A program made the position numbers and the translations under genes. DNA of 64,000 nt from VAZQ01 sp036557665 (lineage in GTDB: Bacteria; Pseudomonadota; Alphaproteobacteria; Rhizobiales; Xanthobacteraceae): contig DATBHG010000058.1 of NCBI GenBank assembly GCA_036557665.1, positions 26,344 through 90,343 on the forward strand, given 5' to 3'. The notes beneath the pieces are model-generated. The model did no database searches and was not told the DNA's origin. It saw only the letters and a program-made list of their open reading frames with translations. Positions 8,196-15,909 of this stretch are shown piece by piece; the first letter of the stretch is position 1; the number at the start of each line of letters is the position of its first letter.

Positions 8196-9478
8196 CCGCG
8201 GCACTCGCGCTTTTTGCCGCCTTCATCACAGCGGGTGTTCCGATCGCGTTTGCCCTGGGGGCGGCGGCTCTTGTGGGCCTGTGGCTCCTCGAGGGCGAGC
8301 CCCTGCGTATCGTGGCCAGTCGCATCTTCGCCGGCATCGACAACTTTTCACTGCTGGCCATCCCGTTCTTCATCCTTGCCGGCGACCTGATGGAGACCGG
8401 GGGGATCTCGCAGCGGCTGGTGACACTGGCGCGCGTGCTGGTCGGCCATATCCGCGGCGGCCTGGGCAATGTGGTGCTGATCGCGATGCTGTTCTTTTCC
8501 GGCATCTCGGGCTCCACCAATGCCGACGCGGCCGCCATCGGCTCGGTGATGATCCCGGCGATGAAGCGCCACGGATTCGCCGCCGGCCACGCCGGAGCGC
8601 TGGTCGCCGCCGCGGCGGGCATGGGGATTCTCGTACCCCCCTGCCTGACGATGGTCGTCTACGGCAGCATCACCAATACCTCGATCGCCACACTGTTTGC
8701 AGCGGGACTGCTGCCGGCCTTGATCCTGACCGCGGCGCTGATGCTCCACCTTCGCATCGAGGCGGAACGGCTGGGACTCAAACCGGAGCCCCGCATCTCC
8801 TGGGGCGAGCGCGCAAGGGCGCTGCGGCAGGCGCTCTGGGCGCTGCTGATGCCGGTCATCATTTTCGGCGGCATTCTCGGCGGCATATTCACCCCGACCG
8901 AAGCCGCGGTGGTTGCGGTGATCTACGCCATCATCGTCGGGATGTTCGTTTACCGCGAGGTCACGCCGTCCGTTCTCGTGCGCTCGTTTATCCGCACCGG
9001 AGTGACCTCGGGCATCGTCATGTTGTTGATCGGCGCAGCAAACATCTTCGCCTGGCTCATGACGGTCAGCGGCGTGCCCACCGCGATCGCCGCCGGGATC
9101 CAGTCCATCGGCGGCGGCAAGGCAATTTTTCTGCCGATGTCGATCCTCGTGTTCCTGCCGTTGTTTGCGTTGCTCGACGGGTTGCCGGGCATGCTCATGA
9201 TCATGCCGGTATTCGTGCCCATTGCCCAGCGCCTGGGCGTGGATCTCGTCCATTACGGGATCCTGATGACGGCAGTCATGGGCATCGCGCTGTTCGTGCC
9301 GCCGGTCGGGGTGGGGCTGTACATCGTCCTGGGGCTCTCGGGGGCCACGCTCGGCGCGATCAGCCGGCGGCTGCTGCCATATCTCGCCACCATGACGGCC
9401 GTTGCCGTCCTGATCGCGTTCGTGCCTTGGATCGTGTACCTCGTCCCTTATCTATTCGGACTGTACGCGCCGCAGTAG
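8192..9478 (+). CDS. dctM: TRAP transporter large permease (DctM)
   Basis: The 428-residue permease has about 12 hydrophobic segments and the DctM signatures AIPFFILAGDLMETGGIS, FFSGISGSTNADAAAIGSVMIP, GILVPPCLTMVVYG and the late ALFVPPVGVGLYI. It is the sodium- or proton-driven translocation subunit of the importer. The GTG start at 8192 overlaps the dctQ stop, and gives the normal DctM N terminus; longer in-frame extensions would run into dctQ coding sequence. It converges on the hemolysin-III family gene with 74 bases between the stops. Confidence 0.93.
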   Translation: MTAALALFAAFITAGVPIAFALGAAALVGLWLLEGEPLRIVASRIFAGIDNFSLLAIPFFILAGDLMETGGISQRLVTLARVLVGHIRGGLGNVVLIAMLFFSGISGSTNADAAAIGSVMIPAMKRHGFAAGHAGALVAAAAGMGILVPPCLTMVVYGSITNTSIATLFAAGLLPALILTAALMLHLRIEAERLGLKPEPRISWGERARALRQALWALLMPVIIFGGILGGIFTPTEAAVVAVIYAIIVGMFVYREVTPSVLVRSFIRTGVTSGIVMLLIGAANIFAWLMTVSGVPTAIAAGIQSIGGGKAIFLPMSILVFLPLFALLDGLPGMLMIMPVFVPIAQRLGVDLVHYGILMTAVMGIALFVPPVGVGLYIVLGLSGATLGAISRRLLPYLATMTAVAVLIAFVPWIVYLVPYLFGLYAPQ

Positions 9479-9552
9479 CTCGAATCCCTCACCCGGCGCA
9501 GGGCGTAACCCCACCCGAATGCGTGGACGCATCTCTGGCGAATGGCGGCAAT

Positions 9553-10311
9553 TCACGTTCCGGCCAGGCAGGTGAGCACCGCAGAATAATGACAGATCGC
9601 CGCGATCAGCACGAAGCCATGCCAGATGACGTTCTGAAAGCGCAGGTTCTCCCAGAGGTGAAACACCGTACCCAAGGAGTAGAAAATGCCTCCCGTGAGG
9701 AGCAGCCACAGGGCGATGCCGGGCAGGACCACGACGAAGTATTTGTACGCTAGCAGTCCGCTCCAGCCCATCGACAGGTAGAGGACAATGGAAAGACGGT
9801 CGAAACGCCCCGGCATTGCGAGCTTCAACACCATGCCGGCGAGCGCGCTTGTCCAGATGGCCGACATGAGAACCGCCCAGACAAGGCCGTTCTTCAGCAG
9901 GCTCATGAACGGCATGTAGGTCGCCGCGACCAGGAGATAGATGGCAGAGTGGTCGAGCCGCCGAAGCAGCCATTTCGTCGGCGACACCGGCCACATGTTG
10001 TAGGCAGCCGAGACACCGAGCATGGCGAGAAGTCCGAGACTGTAGATCGCCGTCGGTCCGAGCTCGATCGGCTTGAGCTCAATGGCCATCGCGAGGATGG
10101 CGATCGTGCCGGCGAGGCCCAGAACGACGCCGGTGCCATGCACGATGCCGTCGGCGAGGATCTCGGTCCGGTCATAGTTCCACGGGATCTGGCCGGAAGC
10201 GAGGGTGGCCGGCGCAGCCTGGCAAGTGTTTGCGGTCGGATCCCGGTGGAACACGGTCGATGACTCGGCAGGGGCGCGTGCCGGGTTAAAGGAAATTCCC
10301 CGTGGGTTCAA
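9553..10311 (-). CDS. Hemolysin III / PAQR family membrane protein
   Basis: The 252-residue protein belongs to the hemolysin-III family, seven-helix membrane proteins related to adiponectin/progestin receptors and bacterial YqfA. A soluble N-terminal stretch of about 45 residues precedes the helices. Family positions seen are DGIVHGTG, RLDHSAIYLLVAATYMPF and the C-terminal ENLRFQNVIWHGFVLIAAICHY with the metal-binding histidines. Its start is about 35 bases from the TCAAAC-N4-GTTTGA operator at 10346, and it is divergent from tetR, so the regulator probably controls it. The biochemical role of bacterial members is unsettled; membrane stress and lipid-linked functions have been proposed. Confidence 0.85.
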   Translation of the reverse strand: MNPRGISFNPARAPAESSTVFHRDPTANTCQAAPATLASGQIPWNYDRTEILADGIVHGTGVVLGLAGTIAILAMAIELKPIELGPTAIYSLGLLAMLGVSAAYNMWPVSPTKWLLRRLDHSAIYLLVAATYMPFMSLLKNGLVWAVLMSAIWTSALAGMVLKLAMPGRFDRLSIVLYLSMGWSGLLAYKYFVVVLPGIALWLLLTGGIFYSLGTVFHLWENLRFQNVIWHGFVLIAAICHYSAVLTCLAGT

Positions 10312-10345
10312 ATCATTGCCTCCATGCGCTTTGCTCGGCTAATGT

Positions 10346-10361
10346 TCAAACAACCGTTTGA
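10346..10361. promoter_or_regulatory. TetR-type operator, TCAAAC-N4-GTTTGA
   Basis: A perfect inverted repeat with 6-base arms and a 4-base spacer (AACC) lies between the divergent hemolysin-III and tetR genes. The identical arms and spacing recur at 11153-11168 before the next gene, which supports a shared regulator, presumably the TetR protein encoded at 10375. Confidence 0.6.
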
Positions 10362-10374
10362 GATCGGAGCCAGG

Positions 10375-11037
10375 ATGGCGAGCCGCCCTTCGAAGATGAC
10401 CCGAGCGAGAATCGTCAAGGCGGCGGCCCGTATCTTTGCCGAGCAGGGCTATGAGGGCGCCAGCATCCGGACGATTGTCGCAAAAGCGGATGTCAATCAA
10501 GCCGCCATCAATTACCATTTCGGCAGCAAGGAAGGGCTTTATCGTGCCGTCCTCAGCGATGCCTTGCAGGCGCTTGTCGAGCCCGACGAATCGCCCCCCG
10601 CGCCCGAGGGACTGACGCGGGAAGCTGCCTTGCGCGCGTTCGTTCGACGGCAACTGCGGCCGATGCTGGGGCGCGACGAGCGCAGCCAATATCTGCGGAT
10701 CTTCAACTGGGAGACGGTCCGGCCGAGCCCTGTCTTTCGGGAATTCATGGCGGAAGAGGCGGCTCCTTATATCGGCGCGGTCGCTGCCCTGGTGCGCAGA
10801 TTTCTGCCCCCGGAGGCAAACGAAAGCCACGCGGTGCTCGGGGCCCTGTGGTTGTTCGGCCAATGCAGCATCTTCGTGCGCAACTGCGAGCAGTTGTCGC
10901 GCCCACCGCTCGCCTTCAGGCTGAACCAGGATTTTGTCGACACCCTGGCCGATACCATCACGGCCTGGGCGGCGCGGGGGCTGCTCGCGGAACCGGACCC
11001 GGGTGAGCTTTCTCGAGGAGTGCCGGTAGCTCCGTAG
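10375..11037 (+). CDS. TetR/AcrR family regulator, CecR-like
   Basis: The 220-residue repressor has an N-terminal helix-turn-helix (residues about 10-56: ARIVKAAARIFAEQGYEGAS, then IRTIVAKADVNQAAINYHFGSKEGLY) and a C-terminal ligand-binding domain of the DUF1956/CecR type. The start at 10375 is preferred, since GGAG lies 8 bases upstream and since the earlier ATG at 10324 would place the operator inside the gene. It faces the hemolysin-III gene across the operator. The second operator copy downstream suggests that it also controls the Ala/Pro-rich protein at 11205. The inducer is unknown. Confidence 0.9.
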   Translation: MASRPSKMTRARIVKAAARIFAEQGYEGASIRTIVAKADVNQAAINYHFGSKEGLYRAVLSDALQALVEPDESPPAPEGLTREAALRAFVRRQLRPMLGRDERSQYLRIFNWETVRPSPVFREFMAEEAAPYIGAVAALVRRFLPPEANESHAVLGALWLFGQCSIFVRNCEQLSRPPLAFRLNQDFVDTLADTITAWAARGLLAEPDPGELSRGVPVAP

Positions 11038-11152
11038 AGGCGCGCAAGCAAGCGGGAACGCTCGGGAATTGGTGCCTTCGTACCGGCGGATCTCACACGA
11101 GTTTTTTTCCATCTCCGGCCAGCCGTAGCGCCATCATGGCCGCAGTCTTGCC

Positions 11153-11168
11153 TCAAACGCGTGTTTGA
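11153..11168. promoter_or_regulatory. Second TetR-type operator, TCAAAC-N4-GTTTGA
   Basis: The same perfect 6-base arms as at 10346, with spacer GCGT, lie 37 bases upstream of the gene at 11205. Two matching sites flanking one tetR gene argue for a small local regulon. Confidence 0.6.
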
Positions 11169-11204
11169 AAAACAACAGCTCGTTTTAATCGGAGGGGGTG
11201 TTTA

Positions 11205-11876
11205 ATGCCTGGACGATTCCCACGCCTCTCGAGGGTCGCGATCAGGGTTCTGGAGATCGGCGGGGCAGGCTGCGCAAGCGCGCTAGCGGCCTCCTTGCTC
11301 GGAAGCGGGCATGAGACCGCGAAGCCGCCCGCTCCCATGCCGCCGGCGATCGTACGGCTTGCGCCCGCGGACGAGCAGATGATCCAGCACGTTCGCGAGG
11401 AAAGCCTGGCTTTGGCGGAGAAGCTGCGCACCGCAACCCACGCGCACAGCATGGTCGCGGCAGTGACCCCGGCGGCAGCTCCTCCCCCGGCAGGCGCTCC
11501 CCCCGCTGCCAAGCAGGTAAAGGCGGCATGGAGCCCCGCGCCGCGGCACGAGCCGAAGCCGGCTCATGTCCAGACCGAGGCAAAACAGCGGGCCGCGGAG
11601 ACGCTCTCGGCACAGGCCGCGAGCGCAGTGCCTCCTCCACGCGCGGCTAGCGCCGTAGCAAATGAGCCAAGAGCCGTAGCAAATGAGCCAAGACCCGTAG
11701 CAAATGACCCAAGAGACGAGCGCGTGACCAACGTGGCCGCTGCTCCGAACGAATGGCCGTCTCCTGCCACTGCCACGCAGGTTCCCTCGCGCCTCTGGTC
11801 GGGAGCATCAACCTCGCTGCGTGATGCCCCGCGCCCGCCGATCGGAGTCGGGGAGTACGCATCGAGCTCGATGTAA
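11205..11876 (+). CDS. Ala/Pro-rich protein of unknown function with tandem repeats
   Basis: I do not recognise this 223-residue protein. It starts after a strong GGAGGGGG ribosome-binding site. A weakly hydrophobic stretch at residues 10-32 (VAIRVLEIGGAGCASALAASLLG) could be a membrane anchor or an uncleaved signal. A short helical segment follows (DEQMIQHVREESLALAEKL). The rest is disordered and rich in Ala, Pro and Arg, with a threefold repeat AVANEPR encoded by 21-base DNA repeats at 11652-11714. A TetR operator lies upstream. It converges on a membrane-protein gene. Its function may be envelope-associated, but this is only inferred from composition. Confidence 0.6.
   Translation: MPGRFPRLSRVAIRVLEIGGAGCASALAASLLGSGHETAKPPAPMPPAIVRLAPADEQMIQHVREESLALAEKLRTATHAHSMVAAVTPAAAPPPAGAPPAAKQVKAAWSPAPRHEPKPAHVQTEAKQRAAETLSAQAASAVPPPRAASAVANEPRAVANEPRPVANDPRDERVTNVAAAPNEWPSPATATQVPSRLWSGASTSLRDAPRPPIGVGEYASSSM
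11652..11714 (+). repeat. 21-base tandem repeat, three units, in-frame
   Basis: Units at 11652-11672, 11673-11693 and 11694-11714 have the pattern GCCGTAGCAAATGAGCCAAGA. The first two are identical and the third differs at two positions. Each unit adds seven residues, so unit-number changes keep the frame. Confidence 0.85.
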
Positions 11877-11901
11877 GGCTTGCGGGCCTGAAGGATAGCG
11901 T

Positions 11902-12816
11902 TCAGCGCGATCCGGCTGCATGCATCGCGGCAGAAACCGCGATGATGATCAGGAAGCAGGCCGCCCAGCCGATCACTACTGCGCCCAGACGCGCGGCCTG
12001 GTTCATCCACGCGGCGGCGAGCGCCCTGCGCGCGCTGTAAAGCCGCGATATGCAATAGATGAACCAGATACCGATCGCAGGCCCGAGCCACACGCTGGTG
12101 ATCATGCCGCGCATGATCCCCGTTCGCTCCGCGGCGGCCAATCCCGGATCCGCCGCAACGGAAACGAGGCCCCCGAAGGGGACGATCGGAAGACCGGCGA
12201 GCACGCCACGCGCCGCATCGGAAATGGGCCAATACGTCGCCGACAAGCTGAAAACCGCCAGCGCAATGGCGAATAGCACGATCTTGAGCCTGCTCTGCAC
12301 GATGGCGTCGAGGATCGGCAGATATTGCGCAGGCGTGCCGTAGGTCTCCTGCGGGAGTGGTGCCGAATCCGAGACAAAACGCAGCGCGACAACGGCCAGC
12401 AGCGCACCGACTGCCGTCGCTGCGAGCGCATAGGCAAACTGATACTGCGGCGCGATGCCCCGCATCACGCTTTTTCGCGACACCCACGCGCACCAGAGTG
12501 CGATCACGGCAACGAGCAGCAGCCATGCCGCCAAGGTCGCTGCGCTGCTCGGGCCCAGTGCCAGCAGAAGGAGCATGTACAGCGCGCACAACGCGCCGTT
12601 GACCACCGGCAGCCAGAGCATGGTGCTTGCCATGGACTCCGCCTGCCCATCCGCGGAAAAGAAAAACGCCAGCCCGTTGAGCGCCGGGAACATCAGCATC
12701 ATGCCGGCGGCAGCCGGGAGCACCCGTGCCGAGGCGACGATCACCGCATAGACGAGCGTCCCGGCGGCAATCCGCAATGCCATGCGCCGCACGCTCGTGA
12801 TCTTGTTCCGGCGCAT
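11902..12816 (-). CDS. Integral membrane protein of unknown function
   Basis: The 304-residue protein is dominated by hydrophobic segments: near residues 14-33, 38-53, 66-88, 92-108, 124-146, 177-196, 235-258 and 275-297, giving about eight helices. No catalytic or transport signature was recognised. The N terminus is basic (MRRNKITSVRR), consistent with a cytoplasmic end; a start at 12783 is also possible. It is convergent with the Ala/Pro-rich gene and lies upstream of nothing else on its strand. It may be a permease-like or lipid-associated protein, but that is speculation. Confidence 0.6.
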   Translation of the reverse strand: MRRNKITSVRRMALRIAAGTLVYAVIVASARVLPAAAGMMLMFPALNGLAFFFSADGQAESMASTMLWLPVVNGALCALYMLLLLALGPSSAATLAAWLLLVAVIALWCAWVSRKSVMRGIAPQYQFAYALAATAVGALLAVVALRFVSDSAPLPQETYGTPAQYLPILDAIVQSRLKIVLFAIALAVFSLSATYWPISDAARGVLAGLPIVPFGGLVSVAADPGLAAAERTGIMRGMITSVWLGPAIGIWFIYCISRLYSARRALAAAWMNQAARLGAVVIGWAACFLIIIAVSAAMHAAGSR

Positions 12817-12914
12817 TCAAGCCTTGATCGATGGCGGCGGCGGACACGCTTCATGTTCCGTCCGATCGAAAATACTGCGCAGAGAGAGATTCTCAAAACG
12901 TCCAGTGTCTGTGC

Positions 12915-14396
12915 CTACCCCGCGCTCAGCGGATCCGCGATCTGCTCCAGCGAGCGCATCTCCGCATCGATGCCGAGCTTCGCCTCGACCGCCGCCGCAA
13001 TCAGCATCAGGCTGGCGGCGAAGGCGTAGCCCGCAGCAAGCGCCCAGGGCGAGCCGGTCTGCACCAGGAACCCGAAAAGGAGCGGGGCCGCGGTGCCCCC
13101 CACCGCGGTGCCGAAGGCATAGAATGTCGCGATTGCGAGCGCTCGCGTCTCCAGCGGGAAGATCTCGCTCGCAGTGAGATAGGCCGAGCTGGCCGCTGCG
13201 GAGGCAAAAAAGAAGATCAGCATCCAGGCGAAGGTCTGGCCCCAGGCGGAGAACGCGTCGAAGCCGAAGGCCAGCGCGGTCGCAATCAGAAGCACGCCGG
13301 CAATCGCGTAGGTCGCGCTGATCATGACTCGCCGGCCTATGGTGTCGAAGAAATGCCCCAGCACGAGCGGCCCGAGGAAATTGCTCGCCGCAAGCGTGAC
13401 AAGATGCGTGCCCGTGCGCTCGCTGGCAACGCCGTGATAGCGCACCAGCACCAGCGCATACGAGAAGAACACCGCGTTGAACAAAAATGCCTGCGCGATC
13501 ATCAGCGCGAGCGCCAACATGCTGCGGCTGCGGTACTTGCCCAGCATACAACGCAGGATCAGATCGAAGCCGAAGGTGCGGCGCGGATGCACCGTAAGCC
13601 GCCCCTGCGCGGGCGCAAGCTCGCGCCCGGTATCCGCGCGCACGCGCTGCTCGATGTCGGCGATGGTCGCGTCGGCCTGCCGCGCAAAGCCGTGGGTGAT
13701 GAGCCAGCGCGGGCTCTCCGGCACATGGCGGCGCAGCAGGAGGATGCCGAGGCACAGCACGCCGCCCACGGCAAACGCCAGCCGCCAGCCGACATCGGGC
13801 GCGAACACGTTCGGGTCGAGGAAGACGAGCGAGGCGCCCGAGCCCGCGACCGCCCCTATCCAGAAGCTGCCGTTGACCACGATGTCGATGCGGCCGCGGT
13901 AGCGCGCGGGCATGAGCTCGTCGATCGCAGAGTTGATCGCCGCATATTCGCCGCCGATGCCGAGCCCGGTGATCGCGCGGAACGCGGCGAAGCTCGCGAA
14001 GCTCCATGATGTCGCCGTGAGCAGCACGCCCACGAGGTAAACGATAAGCGTGACGTAGAAGATGAGACGGCGGCCGAAGTGGTCGGTGAGCCAGCCGAAA
14101 ATCATCGCGCCGATCACGGCGCCGGTCACATAAGCGGAGGCGGCGGCGCCGATCTCGCTGGCGGTGAGCCCCAGCGTGCGCGGGCTCTGCAGCACCGGTC
14201 CGATCGCGCCGACGATCGTCACTTCGAGGCCGTCAAGGATCCAGGTGACCCCGAGCGCGATGATGACAAGGAGATGAAACCGGCTCCACGGGAGCCGGTC
14301 GAGCCGCGTCGGGATGTCGGTGGTGACGGCCGGGCTCGCGTTGCCGCCGCCCCGGATGCCGTCAGCTTGGGAACTTGCTTCAGCGGCTGAGGACAT
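12915..14396 (-). CDS. MFS transporter, metabolite:H+ symporter type
   Basis: The 493-residue major facilitator protein has 12 predicted helices in two halves joined by a cytoplasmic loop at about residues 225-275. Signatures include GWLTDHFGRR at the loop 2-3 position, the RAITGLGIGGEYAAINSAIDELMPARYRGR segment typical of the sugar/metabolite:H+ symporter group, and DTIGRR in the second half. The helices begin at about residue 45 (FHLLVIIALGVTWILDGLEV). The start at 14396 gives a normal-length hydrophilic N terminus; longer in-frame extensions to 15011 have no helices and overlap the nuclease gene. Substrate likely an organic acid or sugar. Confidence 0.88.
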   Translation of the reverse strand: MSSAAEASSQADGIRGGGNASPAVTTDIPTRLDRLPWSRFHLLVIIALGVTWILDGLEVTIVGAIGPVLQSPRTLGLTASEIGAAASAYVTGAVIGAMIFGWLTDHFGRRLIFYVTLIVYLVGVLLTATSWSFASFAAFRAITGLGIGGEYAAINSAIDELMPARYRGRIDIVVNGSFWIGAVAGSGASLVFLDPNVFAPDVGWRLAFAVGGVLCLGILLLRRHVPESPRWLITHGFARQADATIADIEQRVRADTGRELAPAQGRLTVHPRRTFGFDLILRCMLGKYRSRSMLALALMIAQAFLFNAVFFSYALVLVRYHGVASERTGTHLVTLAASNFLGPLVLGHFFDTIGRRVMISATYAIAGVLLIATALAFGFDAFSAWGQTFAWMLIFFFASAAASSAYLTASEIFPLETRALAIATFYAFGTAVGGTAAPLLFGFLVQTGSPWALAAGYAFAASLMLIAAAVEAKLGIDAEMRSLEQIADPLSAG

Positions 14397-14516
14397 CCGC
14401 ACCCGGGCTTGCCATTGACCTCGCTTCAACCCTCGCCCGAGGCCAGGGTTCCTGGCTGTAGGGGTGAAGATCTCCGCGTTTGAGGCTTTCGCACCCACGA
14501 CAAATGCCAAGGACAC

Positions 14517-15254
14517 GTGGCGCGGATGACGCCGGCCGAGTCCCGGCAATGCGACGGACTGTGTCCCTTTGCTCGGTTGGACAGAGACACCCGACCGCTC
14601 CGAGGCATTGCCAGGCGGCGGCGAAACTCGGCTTGCAAAGCCAAGCACTGTCCCGATAGAACAAACGATGAACTCGTATGGTGGAGCAAAAGCCTGCGGC
14701 GTTCGACCATAGCATGGGGACGGCGGCGCGCCGCCCGCTGGACCAGGAGGCTTGGCAACCTCGACCTGTGGATCGCGATCGCGATCACGGCAGGCCTCAT
14801 TGCCTACCAGGTTTATCGCCATCTCAATCCCGAGCCGCAGCCGGTCATCGTGGGCCGCGCACGGGTGATCGACGGCGATACCATCGACATTACCGGCGCG
14901 CGCATACGCCTCATCGGCATCGATGCGCCCGAGCTCGATCAGCCCTGCACCCATGCGAGGGGGGAAACGTGGCCGTGCGGCAGAGCGGCAACGCGCGAGT
15001 TGCGTGCGCACGTTGGGCGGCAGGACCTGAGCTGCGCCACCCGCGGCCTCGATGCCTATCGGCGCGTGCTCGCGGTCTGCTCGCTCCCCGACGGCAGCGA
15101 CGTCAACGCCTGGATGGTGGCGCAGGGCTGGGCCGTGGCCTCAGGCTTTGCGCCCACGTACTATGCCGAGGAAACGCAGGCGCGATCCGCCAAGCGCGGG
15201 ATATGGTCGGGAAGCTTCGTGCCGCCGCGGCAATGGCGCCAACACCGGCAATGA
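14517..15254 (+). CDS. Thermonuclease (SNase) family protein with N-terminal membrane anchor
   Basis: The C-terminal 140 residues form a staphylococcal-nuclease domain: VIDGDTIDI, then IRLIGIDAPELDQPC with the catalytic Arg and Glu, and YRRVLAVC for the second active-site Arg, followed by VNAWMVAQGWA. Such proteins cut DNA or RNA with calcium. A hydrophobic helix at residues 83-101 (LWIAIAITAGLIAYQVYRHL) places the domain outside the cytoplasm. The first 70 residues are Arg-rich and not homologous to the family, so the true start may be later, possibly at a non-ATG codon. A gene for a cupin protein follows at 15279. Confidence 0.8.
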   Translation: MARMTPAESRQCDGLCPFARLDRDTRPLRGIARRRRNSACKAKHCPDRTNDELVWWSKSLRRSTIAWGRRRAARWTRRLGNLDLWIAIAITAGLIAYQVYRHLNPEPQPVIVGRARVIDGDTIDITGARIRLIGIDAPELDQPCTHARGETWPCGRAATRELRAHVGRQDLSCATRGLDAYRRVLAVCSLPDGSDVNAWMVAQGWAVASGFAPTYYAEETQARSAKRGIWSGSFVPPRQWRQHRQ

Positions 15255-15278
15255 TGGGCACATGGAGGAAGAGTGCAG

Positions 15279-15833
15279 ATGGCAAAGACGATTGCAAAAC
15301 GGCAGACGCGAGCAAAAAAGACATCCAAGTCGCGTGCAACTGCCAACCGGAAACTTCGCAGGGGCGCCGCAATGCGTCGCCCTGCCCCCGCAGCAGCAGC
15401 GCGCTCCAGCAAGCGCGGAGGTCGTGTCTCGCCGCTACGGAAGGCAACGAGCAGCAAGCAGACGTTTCACGCAACTCATTTCCGCGAGGAGGATTTCCGC
15501 ACCGACGGCCTGCGCCCCTACGCCAGCTATCGCGACCTCGGGATGAACGCGGCTACCGGCGGCCTGCTGCAAGCGCATGTCATCCGTTTCGTGCAGCCAT
15601 GCGATCCCGCGGTCGTGTCCAAGCGGCATTATCACGAGGTCGAGTTGCAGATGATCTACGTGCTCAAGGGCTGGATCAAAGGCGATTACGACGGCGAGGT
15701 CGTCACCCTGCACGAGGGCGCTGCCTGGCTGCAGCCGCCGCGCATCGAGCATCGCGTGCTCGACTATTCCGAGGATTGCGAGCTACTGGAGCTCGTCGTC
15801 CCCGCCGATTTCAACACCGTGGAGCTGGAATAA
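15279..15833 (+). CDS. Cupin-domain protein with basic N-terminal extension
   Basis: The 184-residue protein ends in a single cupin barrel (residues about 95-180) with a metal-binding core around KRHYHEVELQMIYVLKGWIKG and a second motif near HEGAAWLQPPRIEHRVL. The first 70 residues are Lys/Arg/Ala-rich and lack any known domain. A fragment of the dispersed TAGGGGCGAGGC palindrome at 15360-15383 encodes part of that extension. The start at 15279 follows a GGAAGAG ribosome-binding site; GTG at 15273 is an alternative. It precedes the PotABC-like genes. Function unknown; sensing or binding a small acid is plausible. Confidence 0.75.
   Translation: MAKTIAKRQTRAKKTSKSRATANRKLRRGAAMRRPAPAAAARSSKRGGRVSPLRKATSSKQTFHATHFREEDFRTDGLRPYASYRDLGMNAATGGLLQAHVIRFVQPCDPAVVSKRHYHEVELQMIYVLKGWIKGDYDGEVVTLHEGAAWLQPPRIEHRVLDYSEDCELLELVVPADFNTVELE
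15360..15383. repeat. Dispersed palindrome fragment inside the cupin gene
   Basis: AGGGGCGCCGCAATGCGTCGCCCT closely follows the copy at 3711-3734, AGGGGCGAGGCATGCGTCGCCCCT. The resemblance suggests that a repeat copy entered the reading frame. It could also be chance in GC-rich DNA. Confidence 0.4.
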
Positions 15834-15909
15834 GCGCGGCCCAATCGCGCAAGGGATACCCGATGCAGGAGCGGGTTTCAAACCCGTTCCCTACAAGTCA
15901 TTATGACGC

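Noticed and set aside
11652..11714. CRISPR-like repeat array
   Set aside because: The units are contiguous without spacers and in frame with a protein.
14397..15011. N-terminal extension of the MFS transporter
   Set aside because: It overlaps the nuclease gene and has no membrane helices; the ATG at 14396 gives a normal transporter.
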